This document shows positions 1 to 6,200 of a stretch of DNA of 6,324 nt, in pieces. The translations under genes were made by a program, and so were the position numbers. Position 1 is the first letter of the stretch; each line of letters opens with the position of its first letter. The stretch is from an uncultured Bacilli bacterium (lineage in GTDB: Bacteria > Bacillota_I > Bacilli_A > RF39 > UBA660): NCBI GenBank assembly GCA_947628245.1, contig CANQZH010000072.1, positions 1 through 6,324 of the forward strand, read 5' to 3'. The notes beneath the pieces were generated by a model. It was not told the origin of the DNA. It saw nothing but the letters and a program-made list of their open reading frames with translations, and did no database searches.

Positions 1-2
1 TA

Positions 3-1577
3 TATTATGTTTTCCTAAATGTTTCTGATGTAACTGTTAAATTAATTCAAAATCAAAAATTTGGTGAATTAAGTGCTAATGAAAAAGCTAAATTACGACC
101 ATTTGAAACATTAGATACTAAAACATTCAAATATTATACTTATAATAATAAAGAAGTAAATGATAATACTACCTTTAATACTGATGCTACTTTAATACCT
201 GTATATGAAGTAAATCTAACCATTAATGGGGAAGTATATTCTATTAAAGAAAATGGTAAATTAAGTGATTTAGGTGCTGATGCTTTATCTAAAATTAAAG
301 AAGCAACTAATAAAAGCTTTAAACATTTCCTTAAAAATGATGGTACAATTATTGATGAAGAAAACACTACCTTTGATGTTCATACCAATTTAACTATTGT
401 TTATAACGTTACAATTAAAGTTAAAAATCAATCAGTAACTGTTGAAGAAAATACAACTTGGGCTGAATTTAAAAATACTTATAGTAATATCTTAAGTTTA
501 TTAGAAGAAGATAATCGTGAAATTGCTAGATATGTTGATAAAGAAAATAGAGTATTAGAAGATAACACTAAATTTGACCAAAATACTGAAATTATTCCAA
601 AATTTTATCTAACAATTAAAATTAATGATCAAACATTCAAATTAATTGAAGAACAATCATTAAATGATTTAGCAAGTAGTGAATTAGAATATATTAAATC
701 TCTTACTAATCTTACTACTAAAAATTTTAAATACTTTGTTGATGAAAATGGTAATGAAATTACTTTAGAAACTGCTCTTAAAAATAATATTACCTTAACT
801 CCTAAATATAATGTTACGATTACTATTGGTAATGAAACATTTACTTTAGATGAAGGTAAATCTTTAAAAGATTTAGATATTGAAAGTCAAAAACGTTTAG
901 ACTCTTTAAAAAATGTTGATGGTAAAGATTTCTTATACTTTACTCTTGATAATGAACAAATTAATGAAAATGAATTATTTACATCTAATACTAATTTAAA
1001 TGCTGTTTATCAAATTACTATTAGTATTGGTGATAATAAATTTAATGTTTTAGAAAATACTAGTTATCAAGATTTATTAGCTAATGAAGATTTTATTAAA
1101 GCTTTAGAAAATTTAAAAAAGCCTACTAATAAAACATTCTCTCATTTAGTTAACGAAAATGGTGAACCTATTAAGGAAGATGAAATATTTAATCATCATA
1201 CAACTATTAAAGCTAAATATTTAATAACTGTAACAATTGGTGATAATATCTTTACTTTAGAAGAAGGTCAAACTTTAAATGATTTAAGTGATGATAATAA
1301 AGCTATATTAGCTGAATTAAAAAATGCTTACCCTGGTAAAGTATTAACTAATTATCTAAATAAAGATAATCAAGAAGTTATTAACGAAGATACTCCACTT
1401 TATGAAAACACTGTTTTAGAAGCTGTTTATCAAAATATTGATGAAGTAGAAGAAACACCAAATGATTCTTTAGAAAACCCTGTAACTTATGATAATATTT
1501 ATAAATATTTAGTTGTAGCCTTAATGATGATTTTCTCTATAATCTTTGGCTTAAAAAAACTATTTGAAGTTAAATAA
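3..1577 (+). CDS. Repeat-rich surface protein, C-terminal membrane anchor (5' end missing)
   Basis: An open frame enters at the left edge and runs 524 codons to TAA at 1575-1577; the start lies outside the window. The visible protein is almost entirely seven tandem repeats of 66-70 residues, followed by an acidic linker (about residues 477-491), a probable membrane helix (about 502-517, YLVVALMMIFSIIFGL) and a short basic tail (KKLFEVK). Each repeat starts with alternating hydrophobic residues (such as NVTITIGNETF), has a Leu-rich middle, a K-x-F-x-[YH]-[FL] motif, and ends in T-x-L-x-[AP]-x-Y. That layout recalls the InlB B-repeat/Listeria-Bacteroides (Flg_new) fold, but the usual GW of that family is missing, so the assignment is inference. 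It has no cysteine and is rich in Asn, Lys, Glu and Thr, as expected for an extracellular stalk. Orientation of the C-terminus suggests the repeats face outside. The role is unknown; an adhesin or cell-surface stalk is the simplest guess. It is convergent with clpP and probably not functionally related to it. Confidence 0.85.
   Translation, partial: YYVFLNVSDVTVKLIQNQKFGELSANEKAKLRPFETLDTKTFKYYTYNNKEVNDNTTFNTDATLIPVYEVNLTINGEVYSIKENGKLSDLGADALSKIKEATNKSFKHFLKNDGTIIDEENTTFDVHTNLTIVYNVTIKVKNQSVTVEENTTWAEFKNTYSNILSLLEEDNREIARYVDKENRVLEDNTKFDQNTEIIPKFYLTIKINDQTFKLIEEQSLNDLASSELEYIKSLTNLTTKNFKYFVDENGNEITLETALKNNITLTPKYNVTITIGNETFTLDEGKSLKDLDIESQKRLDSLKNVDGKDFLYFTLDNEQINENELFTSNTNLNAVYQITISIGDNKFNVLENTSYQDLLANEDFIKALENLKKPTNKTFSHLVNENGEPIKEDEIFNHHTTIKAKYLITVTIGDNIFTLEEGQTLNDLSDDNKAILAELKNAYPGKVLTNYLNKDNQEVINEDTPLYENTVLEAVYQNIDEVEETPNDSLENPVTYDNIYKYLVVALMMIFSIIFGLKKLFEVK
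6..1430 (+). repeat. Seven tandem protein repeats of 66-70 residues
   Basis: Units read by eye: 6-206, 207-404, 405-605, 606-809, 810-1010, 1011-1220 and 1221-1430. The tyrosine at 3-5 is the last residue of yet another unit, so the array continues upstream. The units are diverged. For example the first 22 residues of units 5 and 7 share 12 identical positions, including T-x-T-I-G, F-T-L-x-E-G and D-L. The third unit is the most diverged and lacks the xIG turn. Recurring elements in order are: beta-like segment with I-x-[IV]-[GN]-[DN]; F-x-[LV]-x-E; helix-like Leu-rich segment; K-x-F-x-[YH]-[FL]; D/N-E-N-G-like turn; NT-x-L-x-A-x-Y. Because the DNA copies are clearly diverged, recent slippage is unlikely. 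Confidence 0.85.
1476..1577 (+). other. Possible NPxTxD-type sorting motif plus membrane helix and basic tail
   Basis: The last 33 residues have the order motif (NPVTYDN, 1476-1496), hydrophobic segment (1506-1553), and lysine-containing tail (1554-1574). This is the architecture of a Gram-positive cell-wall sorting signal, where LPxTG or NPxTG/NPKTGD precedes the helix. Here the residue after Thr is Tyr and not Gly, so sortase cleavage is doubtful. The segment may act only as a membrane anchor. The hydrophobic stretch is short (16 residues). Confidence 0.4.
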
Positions 1578-1603
1578 AAAACTGTTTTGCTGACAGTTTT
1601 TTT
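1576..1603. terminator. Bidirectional Rho-independent terminator between surface-protein gene and clpP
   Basis: A 10-bp stem pairs 1576-1585 with 1593-1602, with a 7-nt loop TTTGCTG; the core ACTGT/ACAGT carries the G-C pairs. On the + strand the 3' arm runs into a 7-T tract ending at 1603, directly after the surface-protein stop. On the - strand the same hairpin is followed by TTTTTT-rich sequence, and it lies just past the clpP stop at 1605-1607. It can therefore end both convergent transcripts. Confidence 0.85.
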
Positions 1604-1604
1604 G

Positions 1605-2174
1605 TTAGATTATTTCATCAATTAAACCATAATTTTTAGCTTCTTTTGCGGACATATAATTATCTCGATCAGTATCAATTATAATTTGTTCTAGTTTTTG
1701 TTTAGTATTTTTAGCTAAAATTTTATTTAATTTTTCTTTAATTTTTAAAATATGTTCACAAGCTATTTTCATATCTGATGCTTGACCTTGCATTCCTCCT
1801 AAAGGTTGATGAATCATAACTTCAGCATTAGCTAAGGCACATCTTTTACCCCTAGAACCGGATGAAAGCAAAAAAGCGGCCATTGATGCTGCAAGTCCCA
1901 CACATATAGTTTTAACATCACTTTTAATATAATTCATCGTATCATAAATTGCTAGACCACTAGTTACTTGTCCACCAGGACTATTTATATATAAATAAAT
2001 ATCTTCATTACTTTTACTATCTAAATATAAAAGTTCACTAATAATTATATTGGCACTTACCTCATTAATCTCTCCACTTAAAAAAATAATTCGATCTTCC
2101 AATAACCTAGAATATAAATCATAAGCTCTTTCTCGGTTATTTTCCTTTTCTAAAACCGTTGGAATAATGTTCAA
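1605..2174 (-). CDS. clpP: ATP-dependent Clp protease proteolytic subunit ClpP
   Basis: Serine peptidase subunit that forms the tetradecameric chamber of the Clp protease. It degrades proteins unfolded by a ClpX or ClpC type ATPase in the cytoplasm. The Ser-His-Asp triad is intact: Ser97 in GLAASMAAFLLSSG, His122 in MIHQPLGG, Asp171 in DTDRDNYMSA (numbering from the TTG start). The SPGG oxyanion-region motif is at 65-68, and the C-terminus AKNYGLIDEII is typical. The length of 189 residues fits the family. I place the start at TTG (2172-2174). It yields MNIIPTV, matching the usual MNLIPTV N-terminus that forms the axial loops, and gives the standard catalytic numbering. A GTG nine bases upstream (2181-2183) is in frame but lies inside the AGGTGA ribosome binding site. 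A small variation is NTKQ (156-159) where many ClpPs have HTGQ. The ATPase partner is not in the window. Confidence 0.97.
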   Translation of the reverse strand: MNIIPTVLEKENNRERAYDLYSRLLEDRIIFLSGEINEVSANIIISELLYLDSKSNEDIYLYINSPGGQVTSGLAIYDTMNYIKSDVKTICVGLAASMAAFLLSSGSRGKRCALANAEVMIHQPLGGMQGQASDMKIACEHILKIKEKLNKILAKNTKQKLEQIIIDTDRDNYMSAKEAKNYGLIDEII

Positions 2175-2179
2175 TTTAA

Positions 2180-2185
2180 TCACCT
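2180..2185 (-). promoter_or_regulatory. clpP ribosome binding site that decides the start codon
   Basis: On the - strand AGGTGA is followed after 5 bases (TTAAA) by TTG. The alternative GTG start uses the GTG inside this same AGGTGA, so it cannot be served by it. The region just upstream (ATAATTAT) has no other purine-rich site. This supports TTG initiation. Confidence 0.75.
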
Positions 2186-2194
2186 ATAATTATC

Positions 2195-2222
2195 ATAGTA
2201 AGATTTACTAAAAAGTATTCAA
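2195..2222 (-). promoter_or_regulatory. Candidate clpP promoter (-35 TTGAAT, -10 TACTAT)
   Basis: Read on the - strand: TTGAAT (2217-2222), 16-nt spacer, TACTAT (2195-2200). Transcription would start near 2188, giving a leader of only about 14 nt to the TTG start with the ribosome site inside it. An alternative -10, TATGAT (2192-2197), gives a 19-nt spacer and would start inside the ribosome site, so it is less likely. No CIRCE element and no CtsR-type GGTCAAA heptads are visible. Confidence 0.4.
2196..2210. promoter_or_regulatory. Perfect 6-bp inverted repeat TAGTAA-GAT-TTACTA between the divergent genes
   Basis: The arms are 2196-2201 and 2205-2210 with a 3-nt centre. The repeat overlaps the candidate clpP -10 and the spacer, where a repressor would block clpP. 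It could equally be chance in such AT-rich DNA. No known operator consensus is matched. Confidence 0.25.
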
Positions 2223-2246
2223 AAAATAATTAATTTATGGTAGAAT
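2218..2246 (+). promoter_or_regulatory. Promoter of the uridine kinase family gene (extended -10)
   Basis: TTCAAA (2218-2223), 17-nt spacer, TAGAAT (2241-2246), preceded by TGG (2238-2240), which makes an extended -10 (TGn). The start would fall near 2253, leaving a leader of about 18 nt. The ribosome site AGGG (2261-2264) is 6 nt before the ATG. Confidence 0.6.
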
Positions 2247-2270
2247 TAATTAGAATAACGAGGGATTAAA

Positions 2271-3893
2271 ATGATTAAAGTAACATATCAAAATACTGTC
2301 AAAACTTATGATGAACCTCTTACTTATTATCAAGCAAGTAAGGATTTTGGCGTATCTTTTGCAATGGTTGCTTTAGTAAATTATGAACTAGTTTCTTTAA
2401 GCGATAAAATAACCAATGATGTTACCGTTTCTTTTTTAGATATTAAAGATGTTACAGGTTATAAAATCTATCAAGCTGGTTTAAAATATATGTTTTTAGA
2501 ATCAGTTAATGAATTATATCCGAATAGTAAAGTTTTCTTTTTACATAGTGTGCCCAAAGGCATTTTATGTGAAGTAAAAATTGCTAAAGAATTAACGACT
2601 GACGATATAACTAAAATTAAAGGTAAAATGGCTCAGTTAGTTAGTGATAATGAACCTTTTATCCCATATCACCTAAAACCAGTTGATGCTTATAATTATT
2701 ATTTAAATAATTTAGAAGAAGAAAAAGCAAAAATGGTTTCTTCCACCAGTAGTGATTTAGTTACTTTATATCGGCTAAAAGATAGTTTAAACTATTTTTA
2801 TTCTTTTATGCCTTTTGATACTTCAAGTATTAATCGTTTTGCTATTGAAAATATTGGTAATAATCGCGTTGTCTTAGTTTGTCCTAGCTTAGCTTTAAAT
2901 GGTCGATTACCTGATTATGTTCACTATGAAAATATTATAAATAATTTTATGGAAACTCAAAATTGGCTTAAAGTAATGAAAACTCCATATTTAGCTGATT
3001 TAAATAGTTTAGTTAGTAACCAAAAAATTAATAAATTTATTGAAGTTAATGAAATTCATTTTAATGAAGATATCTTAAAATGTAGTGAACAAATTATGCA
3101 AAATAAAGATATTAAATTTGTTTTAATTGCTGGTCCATCTAGTAGTGGAAAAACAACAACAATGAAAAGATTAAGTACGCTTTTTGCTAGTAAAGGTTAT
3201 GAACCAATTAGCTTATCAACTGATGATTTTTTTGTTAATCGGGAAATGACTCCTAAAAATGAAAAAGGCGAATATGATTTTGAGTGTTTAAGAGCTATTG
3301 ATTTAGAATACTTTAATGATACTTTAAAAAAATTATTAAATAAAGAAGAAGTTTCTTTACCTGTTTATAATTTCATAGAAGGAAAAAGAAGATTTAATGG
3401 TCAAAAAGCCATCTTAAAAGATAATAGTATTATTTTAATTGAAGGTTTACATTGTTTAAATAATGATTTAATGCCTTTTATTGATGATAAATATAAGTTT
3501 AAAGTTTATTTAAGTCCTTTTATGCCTTTAAATATTGATCGTCATAATTATATTTCAACTTTAGATTTAAGATTAATTAGAAGAATTGTAAGAGATAGTA
3601 AAAGTCGAGGTGTAAGTGTTGAACAAACTATTTTAGATTGGAAAAAAGTTAGAAAAGGTGAGGAAAGTTATATTTTTCCTTATGTAAGACAAGCTGATAT
3701 GGTTATTAACACTTCTTTAGCTTATGAATTAGGTGTTTTAAAAGTTTATGCTTTACCTCTTTTATATTCAGTTTCTCTAAATAGTTCTTGTTATTCTGAA
3801 TCAAGAAGATTAATTAAAAGTTTAGAACCATTTTTTACAATTAATAGTGAATTAGTGCCCAAAGATTCGATATTAAGAGAGTTTATTGGTTAA
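2271..3893 (+). CDS. TGS domain-containing uridine/nucleoside kinase family protein
   Basis: A predicted P-loop kinase of the uridine kinase (phosphoribulokinase-like) superfamily, fused to tRNA-synthetase-like N-terminal domains. Residues 1-60 resemble a TGS/ubiquitin-like fold. Residues about 62-102 (GYKIYQAG...FLHSVPKG) resemble the threonyl/alanyl-tRNA synthetase additional domain. The kinase half contains Walker A GPSSSGKT (288-295, Lys294), STDDFF (316-321), YDFE...AID (335-344), the IEGLH strand (390-394) and an arginine-rich lid with R434, R437, R438, R441 and R446. The C-terminus SILREFIG (533-540) is characteristic of this long family and indicates an intact end. Plain uridine kinases are only about 200-210 residues; the 540-residue form is the standard size for this separate family. 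The likely reaction is phosphorylation of a nucleoside such as uridine using NTP, but the true substrate is inference. It has its own promoter. It lies 46 bp before gap with no clear terminator, so read-through is possible. ATG 2271 is the only reasonable start. Confidence 0.88.
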   Translation: MIKVTYQNTVKTYDEPLTYYQASKDFGVSFAMVALVNYELVSLSDKITNDVTVSFLDIKDVTGYKIYQAGLKYMFLESVNELYPNSKVFFLHSVPKGILCEVKIAKELTTDDITKIKGKMAQLVSDNEPFIPYHLKPVDAYNYYLNNLEEEKAKMVSSTSSDLVTLYRLKDSLNYFYSFMPFDTSSINRFAIENIGNNRVVLVCPSLALNGRLPDYVHYENIINNFMETQNWLKVMKTPYLADLNSLVSNQKINKFIEVNEIHFNEDILKCSEQIMQNKDIKFVLIAGPSSSGKTTTMKRLSTLFASKGYEPISLSTDDFFVNREMTPKNEKGEYDFECLRAIDLEYFNDTLKKLLNKEEVSLPVYNFIEGKRRFNGQKAILKDNSIILIEGLHCLNNDLMPFIDDKYKFKVYLSPFMPLNIDRHNYISTLDLRLIRRIVRDSKSRGVSVEQTILDWKKVRKGEESYIFPYVRQADMVINTSLAYELGVLKVYALPLLYSVSLNSSCYSESRRLIKSLEPFFTINSELVPKDSILREFIG

Positions 3894-3916
3894 AAAATTG
3901 ATTTTTGTTTTATAAT
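3886..3916 (+). promoter_or_regulatory. Candidate gap-pgk promoter (perfect -10 TATAAT)
   Basis: TATAAT at 3911-3916 matches the -10 consensus exactly. The best -35 is TTGGTT (3886-3891), with a long 19-nt spacer and overlapping the end of the kinase gene. TTGATT at 3898-3903 is too close (7 nt). A start near 3923 would give a leader of about 17 nt. No operator resembling that of CggR is seen here. Confidence 0.5.
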
Positions 3917-3924
3917 AGAAAGAG

Positions 3925-3930
3925 AAAGGA
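3925..3930 (+). promoter_or_regulatory. gap ribosome binding site that decides the start codon
   Basis: AAAGGA ends 9 nt before ATG 3940-3942. An in-frame TTG at 3931-3933 directly abuts this site, leaving no spacing, so it cannot be the start. ATG 3940 also gives the usual N-terminus MIKVAINGFG. Confidence 0.8.
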
Positions 3931-3939
3931 TTGATTAGA

Positions 3940-4944
3940 ATGATTAAAGTAGCAATTAATGGTTTTGGAAGGATAGGAAGATTAGCTTTAAGACAAATGT
4001 TATTAACTACTGATTTTGATGTTGTAGCAATTAATGATTTAAGTCCAGCTAGTGATTTAGCGTATCTCTTTAAATATGATACAACTCATCGCCGTTTTCA
4101 CGAGGATTTAATATCTTATGAAGATAATATGTTAGTTATTAACAAAGTTAAAAAAATTCCTGTTTTTAATGAAGCTGAACCTAAAAATTTACCTTGGGCT
4201 AATCTAGGTGTTGATTTAGTTTTAGAATGTACAGGATTATTTACTAAAGCAACTGATGCTTATGCTCATATTGTTGCTGGAGCTAAAAAAGTTTTAATTT
4301 CGGCACCAAGTAAAGATGATATTAAAACTATTGTTTATAATGTTAATGATGAAATCTTAGATGGAAGTGAACAAATTGTTAGTGCTGCTTCTTGTACTAC
4401 TAATTGTTTAGCCCCTGTTTTAAAAGTTTTAGATCAAGAATTTGGGATTGTTAAAGGATTTATGAGTACCATTCACGCTTATACTAATGATCAAGCTACT
4501 TTAGATGTTGCTCATAAAAAAGGGATATTAAGTAGAAGAGGAAGAGCTAGTGCGGCTAATATTATTCCAAGTAGTACTGGTGCTGCAAGTGCCATAGGTA
4601 AAGTTTTGCCAAACTTAGAAGGTAAAATGCTTGGTGGAGCATACCGCGTTCCAGTTATCGATGGTTCAATGATTGAAGTTACCGTTGAATTAAAAAATTT
4701 AGTAAATGCTGAAATGATTAATGAAGCCTTTAAAAAGAATGCCAATGAAACCTTAATGTTTACAACTGATCCAATTGTATCAAGTGATATAATAGGTTGT
4801 TCTTGTGGAGCTTTAGTAGATGGTTTATTAACAAGTGTTTTAGATGATAATAATAAACAATTAGTTAAAGTAGTTGCTTGGTATGATAATGAATTTGGTT
4901 ATACTAGTCAAATGTTAAATACAGCTAAAAAAATGTTTAGATAG
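3940..4944 (+). CDS. gap: Glyceraldehyde-3-phosphate dehydrogenase, NAD-type
   Basis: Cytoplasmic glycolytic enzyme that oxidises and phosphorylates glyceraldehyde-3-phosphate to 1,3-bisphosphoglycerate, reducing NAD+. With ATG 3940 it has 334 residues, the normal length. Seen in order: Rossmann motif GFGRIGR (8-14), Asp33 in AINDL (favours NAD over NADP), catalytic Cys152 in SCTTNC, His179 in STIHAYT, the phosphate-site segment PSSTGAAS (210-217), Arg236 in YRVP, and Asn317 in WYDNEFGYT. Two positions differ from the common pattern. The Leu-Pro pair before HK is Val190-Ala191, and the Lys usually ending STGAAK is Ser217. In the Bacillus stearothermophilus enzyme the Leu-Pro site influences NADP use, but Asp33 argues that NAD remains the cofactor. 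pgk follows 12 bp later in the same direction, so the two steps 1,3-BPG formation and use are probably on one mRNA. Confidence 0.96.
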   Translation: MIKVAINGFGRIGRLALRQMLLTTDFDVVAINDLSPASDLAYLFKYDTTHRRFHEDLISYEDNMLVINKVKKIPVFNEAEPKNLPWANLGVDLVLECTGLFTKATDAYAHIVAGAKKVLISAPSKDDIKTIVYNVNDEILDGSEQIVSAASCTTNCLAPVLKVLDQEFGIVKGFMSTIHAYTNDQATLDVAHKKGILSRRGRASAANIIPSSTGAASAIGKVLPNLEGKMLGGAYRVPVIDGSMIEVTVELKNLVNAEMINEAFKKNANETLMFTTDPIVSSDIIGCSCGALVDGLLTSVLDDNNKQLVKVVAWYDNEFGYTSQMLNTAKKMFR

Positions 4945-4956
4945 GTTTGTGATTTT

Positions 4957-6171
4957 ATGAAAAAATGTTTACAAAATATGATTGTAAAAAATAAGAAAGT
5001 TTTACTAAGAGTCGATTATAATGTTCCAATTGTTAATGGTAAAATTATTGACGACTCTAAAATAAAATTAACTTTAGATACTATTTTTTATCTATTAAGT
5101 GAAAATTGTAAAATAATCTTATTAAGTCATTTAGGAAAAGTTCGAAATAATAATGATAAACTTAAATATTCTCTAGAGCCTATTGCTAGTTATTTAAAAT
5201 CATTATTAAATAAAGAAGATGTTTATTTTTCTAAAGAAAATTATGGAATAGATGTTATTAATCGGGTAAATAGTATGTTACCTGGTGAAATTCTTGTTTT
5301 AGAAAATACACGTTTTATGGATGTTCCTAATAAATTAGAAAGTAATTGTGATGCTCAACTATCAGAGTTTTGGGCAAGTTTAGGTGATGTTTTTGTTAAT
5401 GATGCTTTTGGTTGTGCACATCGAGCTCACGCTTCTAATTATGGTATTAGTAAATATCTTCCTAGTTGTATTGGTTTTTTAATGCAAAAAGAATTAGGAA
5501 TGTTAAATCGTTTAGTCTTACATCCTATTCATCCTTTTACGGTTATTATGGGTGGTGCTAAGATTGATAGTAAATTAGAATTAATGGAAAGTTTATTACC
5601 TAAATGTGACCATCTTTTATGTGGTGGAGGAATAGCTAATAGTTGTATTAAAGCTTTAGGTTTTAATGTTGGGGATTCTCTAGCTACTGATGATGAAAAA
5701 ACTTTAAAGAAAATTCAAGAATTATTATTAAAATATAAAGAAAAATTTGTTTTACCAGTTGATTGTGTTGTTGGTAGTACTTATGATAATAGTTTTGCTC
5801 AATATAAATTAATTGATAAAGTTTTAGATAATGATATTATCTTAGATATTGGAACTAAAACTTTACAAAAATATTCTAATATTATAATGAATAGTGAAAC
5901 TATCTTTATGAATGGAACCGTTGGAGCTTATGAAAATATTAAATTTGCTAATGGAACTAAAGAGTTGTTAGGTTTATTAAAGAAAAGTGATAGTATTGTT
6001 GTTGTTGGAGGTGGCGATGCTTCTAGTAGTGTTAATAATTTAGGTTTTGCTAATGCTTTTACTTATACTTCTAGTGGAGGTGGAGCAACCCTAGAATACA
6101 TTGCTAAAGAAAAACTTATAGCTTTAGAGCCTATTAATGAAGAAGAAACAGTAGAAATACTAGATATGTAG
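4957..6171 (+). CDS. pgk: Phosphoglycerate kinase (divergent)
   Basis: Transfers phosphate from 1,3-bisphosphoglycerate to ADP, giving ATP and 3-phosphoglycerate, downstream of the gap product. The 404 residues span both domains. N-domain: RVDYNVP (18-24), DDSKIK (32-37), SHLGK (57-61), LENTRF (115-120), NDAFG-AHRAHAS (148-160). C-domain: GGAKIDSK (199-206), GGGIANS (223-229), DIGTKT (297-302), NGTVGAYE (319-326), GGGD (351-354) and SSGGGATLEY (372-381). The start MKK is placed normally relative to RVDxN. The ribosome site is weak: AGG at 4943-4945 overlaps the gap stop, 11 nt from ATG, which suggests translational coupling. Several near-invariant positions differ: Lys35 and Lys61 replace arginines of the phosphate-binding patch, WNGP reads MNGT, DIGP reads DIGT, and GGGDS/T reads GGGDA. 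The frame is intact, Lys202, Lys206, Arg119, Arg156, Glu326 and Asp354 are retained, and the enzyme is probably active. It was identified by family motifs with high certainty. Confidence 0.95.
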   Translation: MKKCLQNMIVKNKKVLLRVDYNVPIVNGKIIDDSKIKLTLDTIFYLLSENCKIILLSHLGKVRNNNDKLKYSLEPIASYLKSLLNKEDVYFSKENYGIDVINRVNSMLPGEILVLENTRFMDVPNKLESNCDAQLSEFWASLGDVFVNDAFGCAHRAHASNYGISKYLPSCIGFLMQKELGMLNRLVLHPIHPFTVIMGGAKIDSKLELMESLLPKCDHLLCGGGIANSCIKALGFNVGDSLATDDEKTLKKIQELLLKYKEKFVLPVDCVVGSTYDNSFAQYKLIDKVLDNDIILDIGTKTLQKYSNIIMNSETIFMNGTVGAYENIKFANGTKELLGLLKKSDSIVVVGGGDASSSVNNLGFANAFTYTSSGGGATLEYIAKEKLIALEPINEEETVEILDM

Positions 6172-6184
6172 TCTTCTTTTTTTT
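6153..6184 (+). terminator. Weak-stem terminator after pgk
   Basis: An imperfect hairpin overlaps the pgk stop: ACTA (6159-6162) pairs with TAGT (6169-6172) around a 6-nt loop. Below a T:C mismatch, AA/TT and GA/TC pairs (with a one-base bulge at 6155) continue to 6153/6177. It leads straight into a run of 8 T (6177-6184). The stem is poor, but the T-run is strong. Partial read-through is plausible. Confidence 0.4.
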
Positions 6185-6200
6185 ATAAAATGCTAAAAAA

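Noticed and set aside
140..367. Open frame on the - strand within the surface-protein gene
   Set aside because: It lies opposite a clearly coding, repeat-bearing frame, has no ribosome site or recognisable family, and mirrors the codon bias of the + strand gene.
3..1577. CRISPR array or DNA-level satellite
   Set aside because: The repeats are visible only at protein level with a 198-210 bp period and strong divergence; there are no short identical repeats with spacers.
2175..2270. CtsR or CIRCE heat-shock operator upstream of clpP
   Set aside because: Neither the GGTCAAA-type heptad repeats nor the TTAGCACTC inverted repeat is present; only the unrelated TAGTAA/TTACTA repeat is seen.
3893..3906. 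AAAAA-TTGA-TTTTT as a terminator after the kinase gene
   Set aside because: The stem is only A-T pairs and the T-run is interrupted by G; it is too weak, and the -10 element of gap follows at once.
3931..3933. TTG as the start of gap
   Set aside because: It abuts the AAAGGA ribosome site with zero spacing and adds residues not typical of GAPDH; ATG 3940 fits both criteria.
4512..4745. Open frame on the - strand inside gap
   Set aside because: It is antisense to well-conserved GAPDH sequence and shows no family motif or initiation signals.
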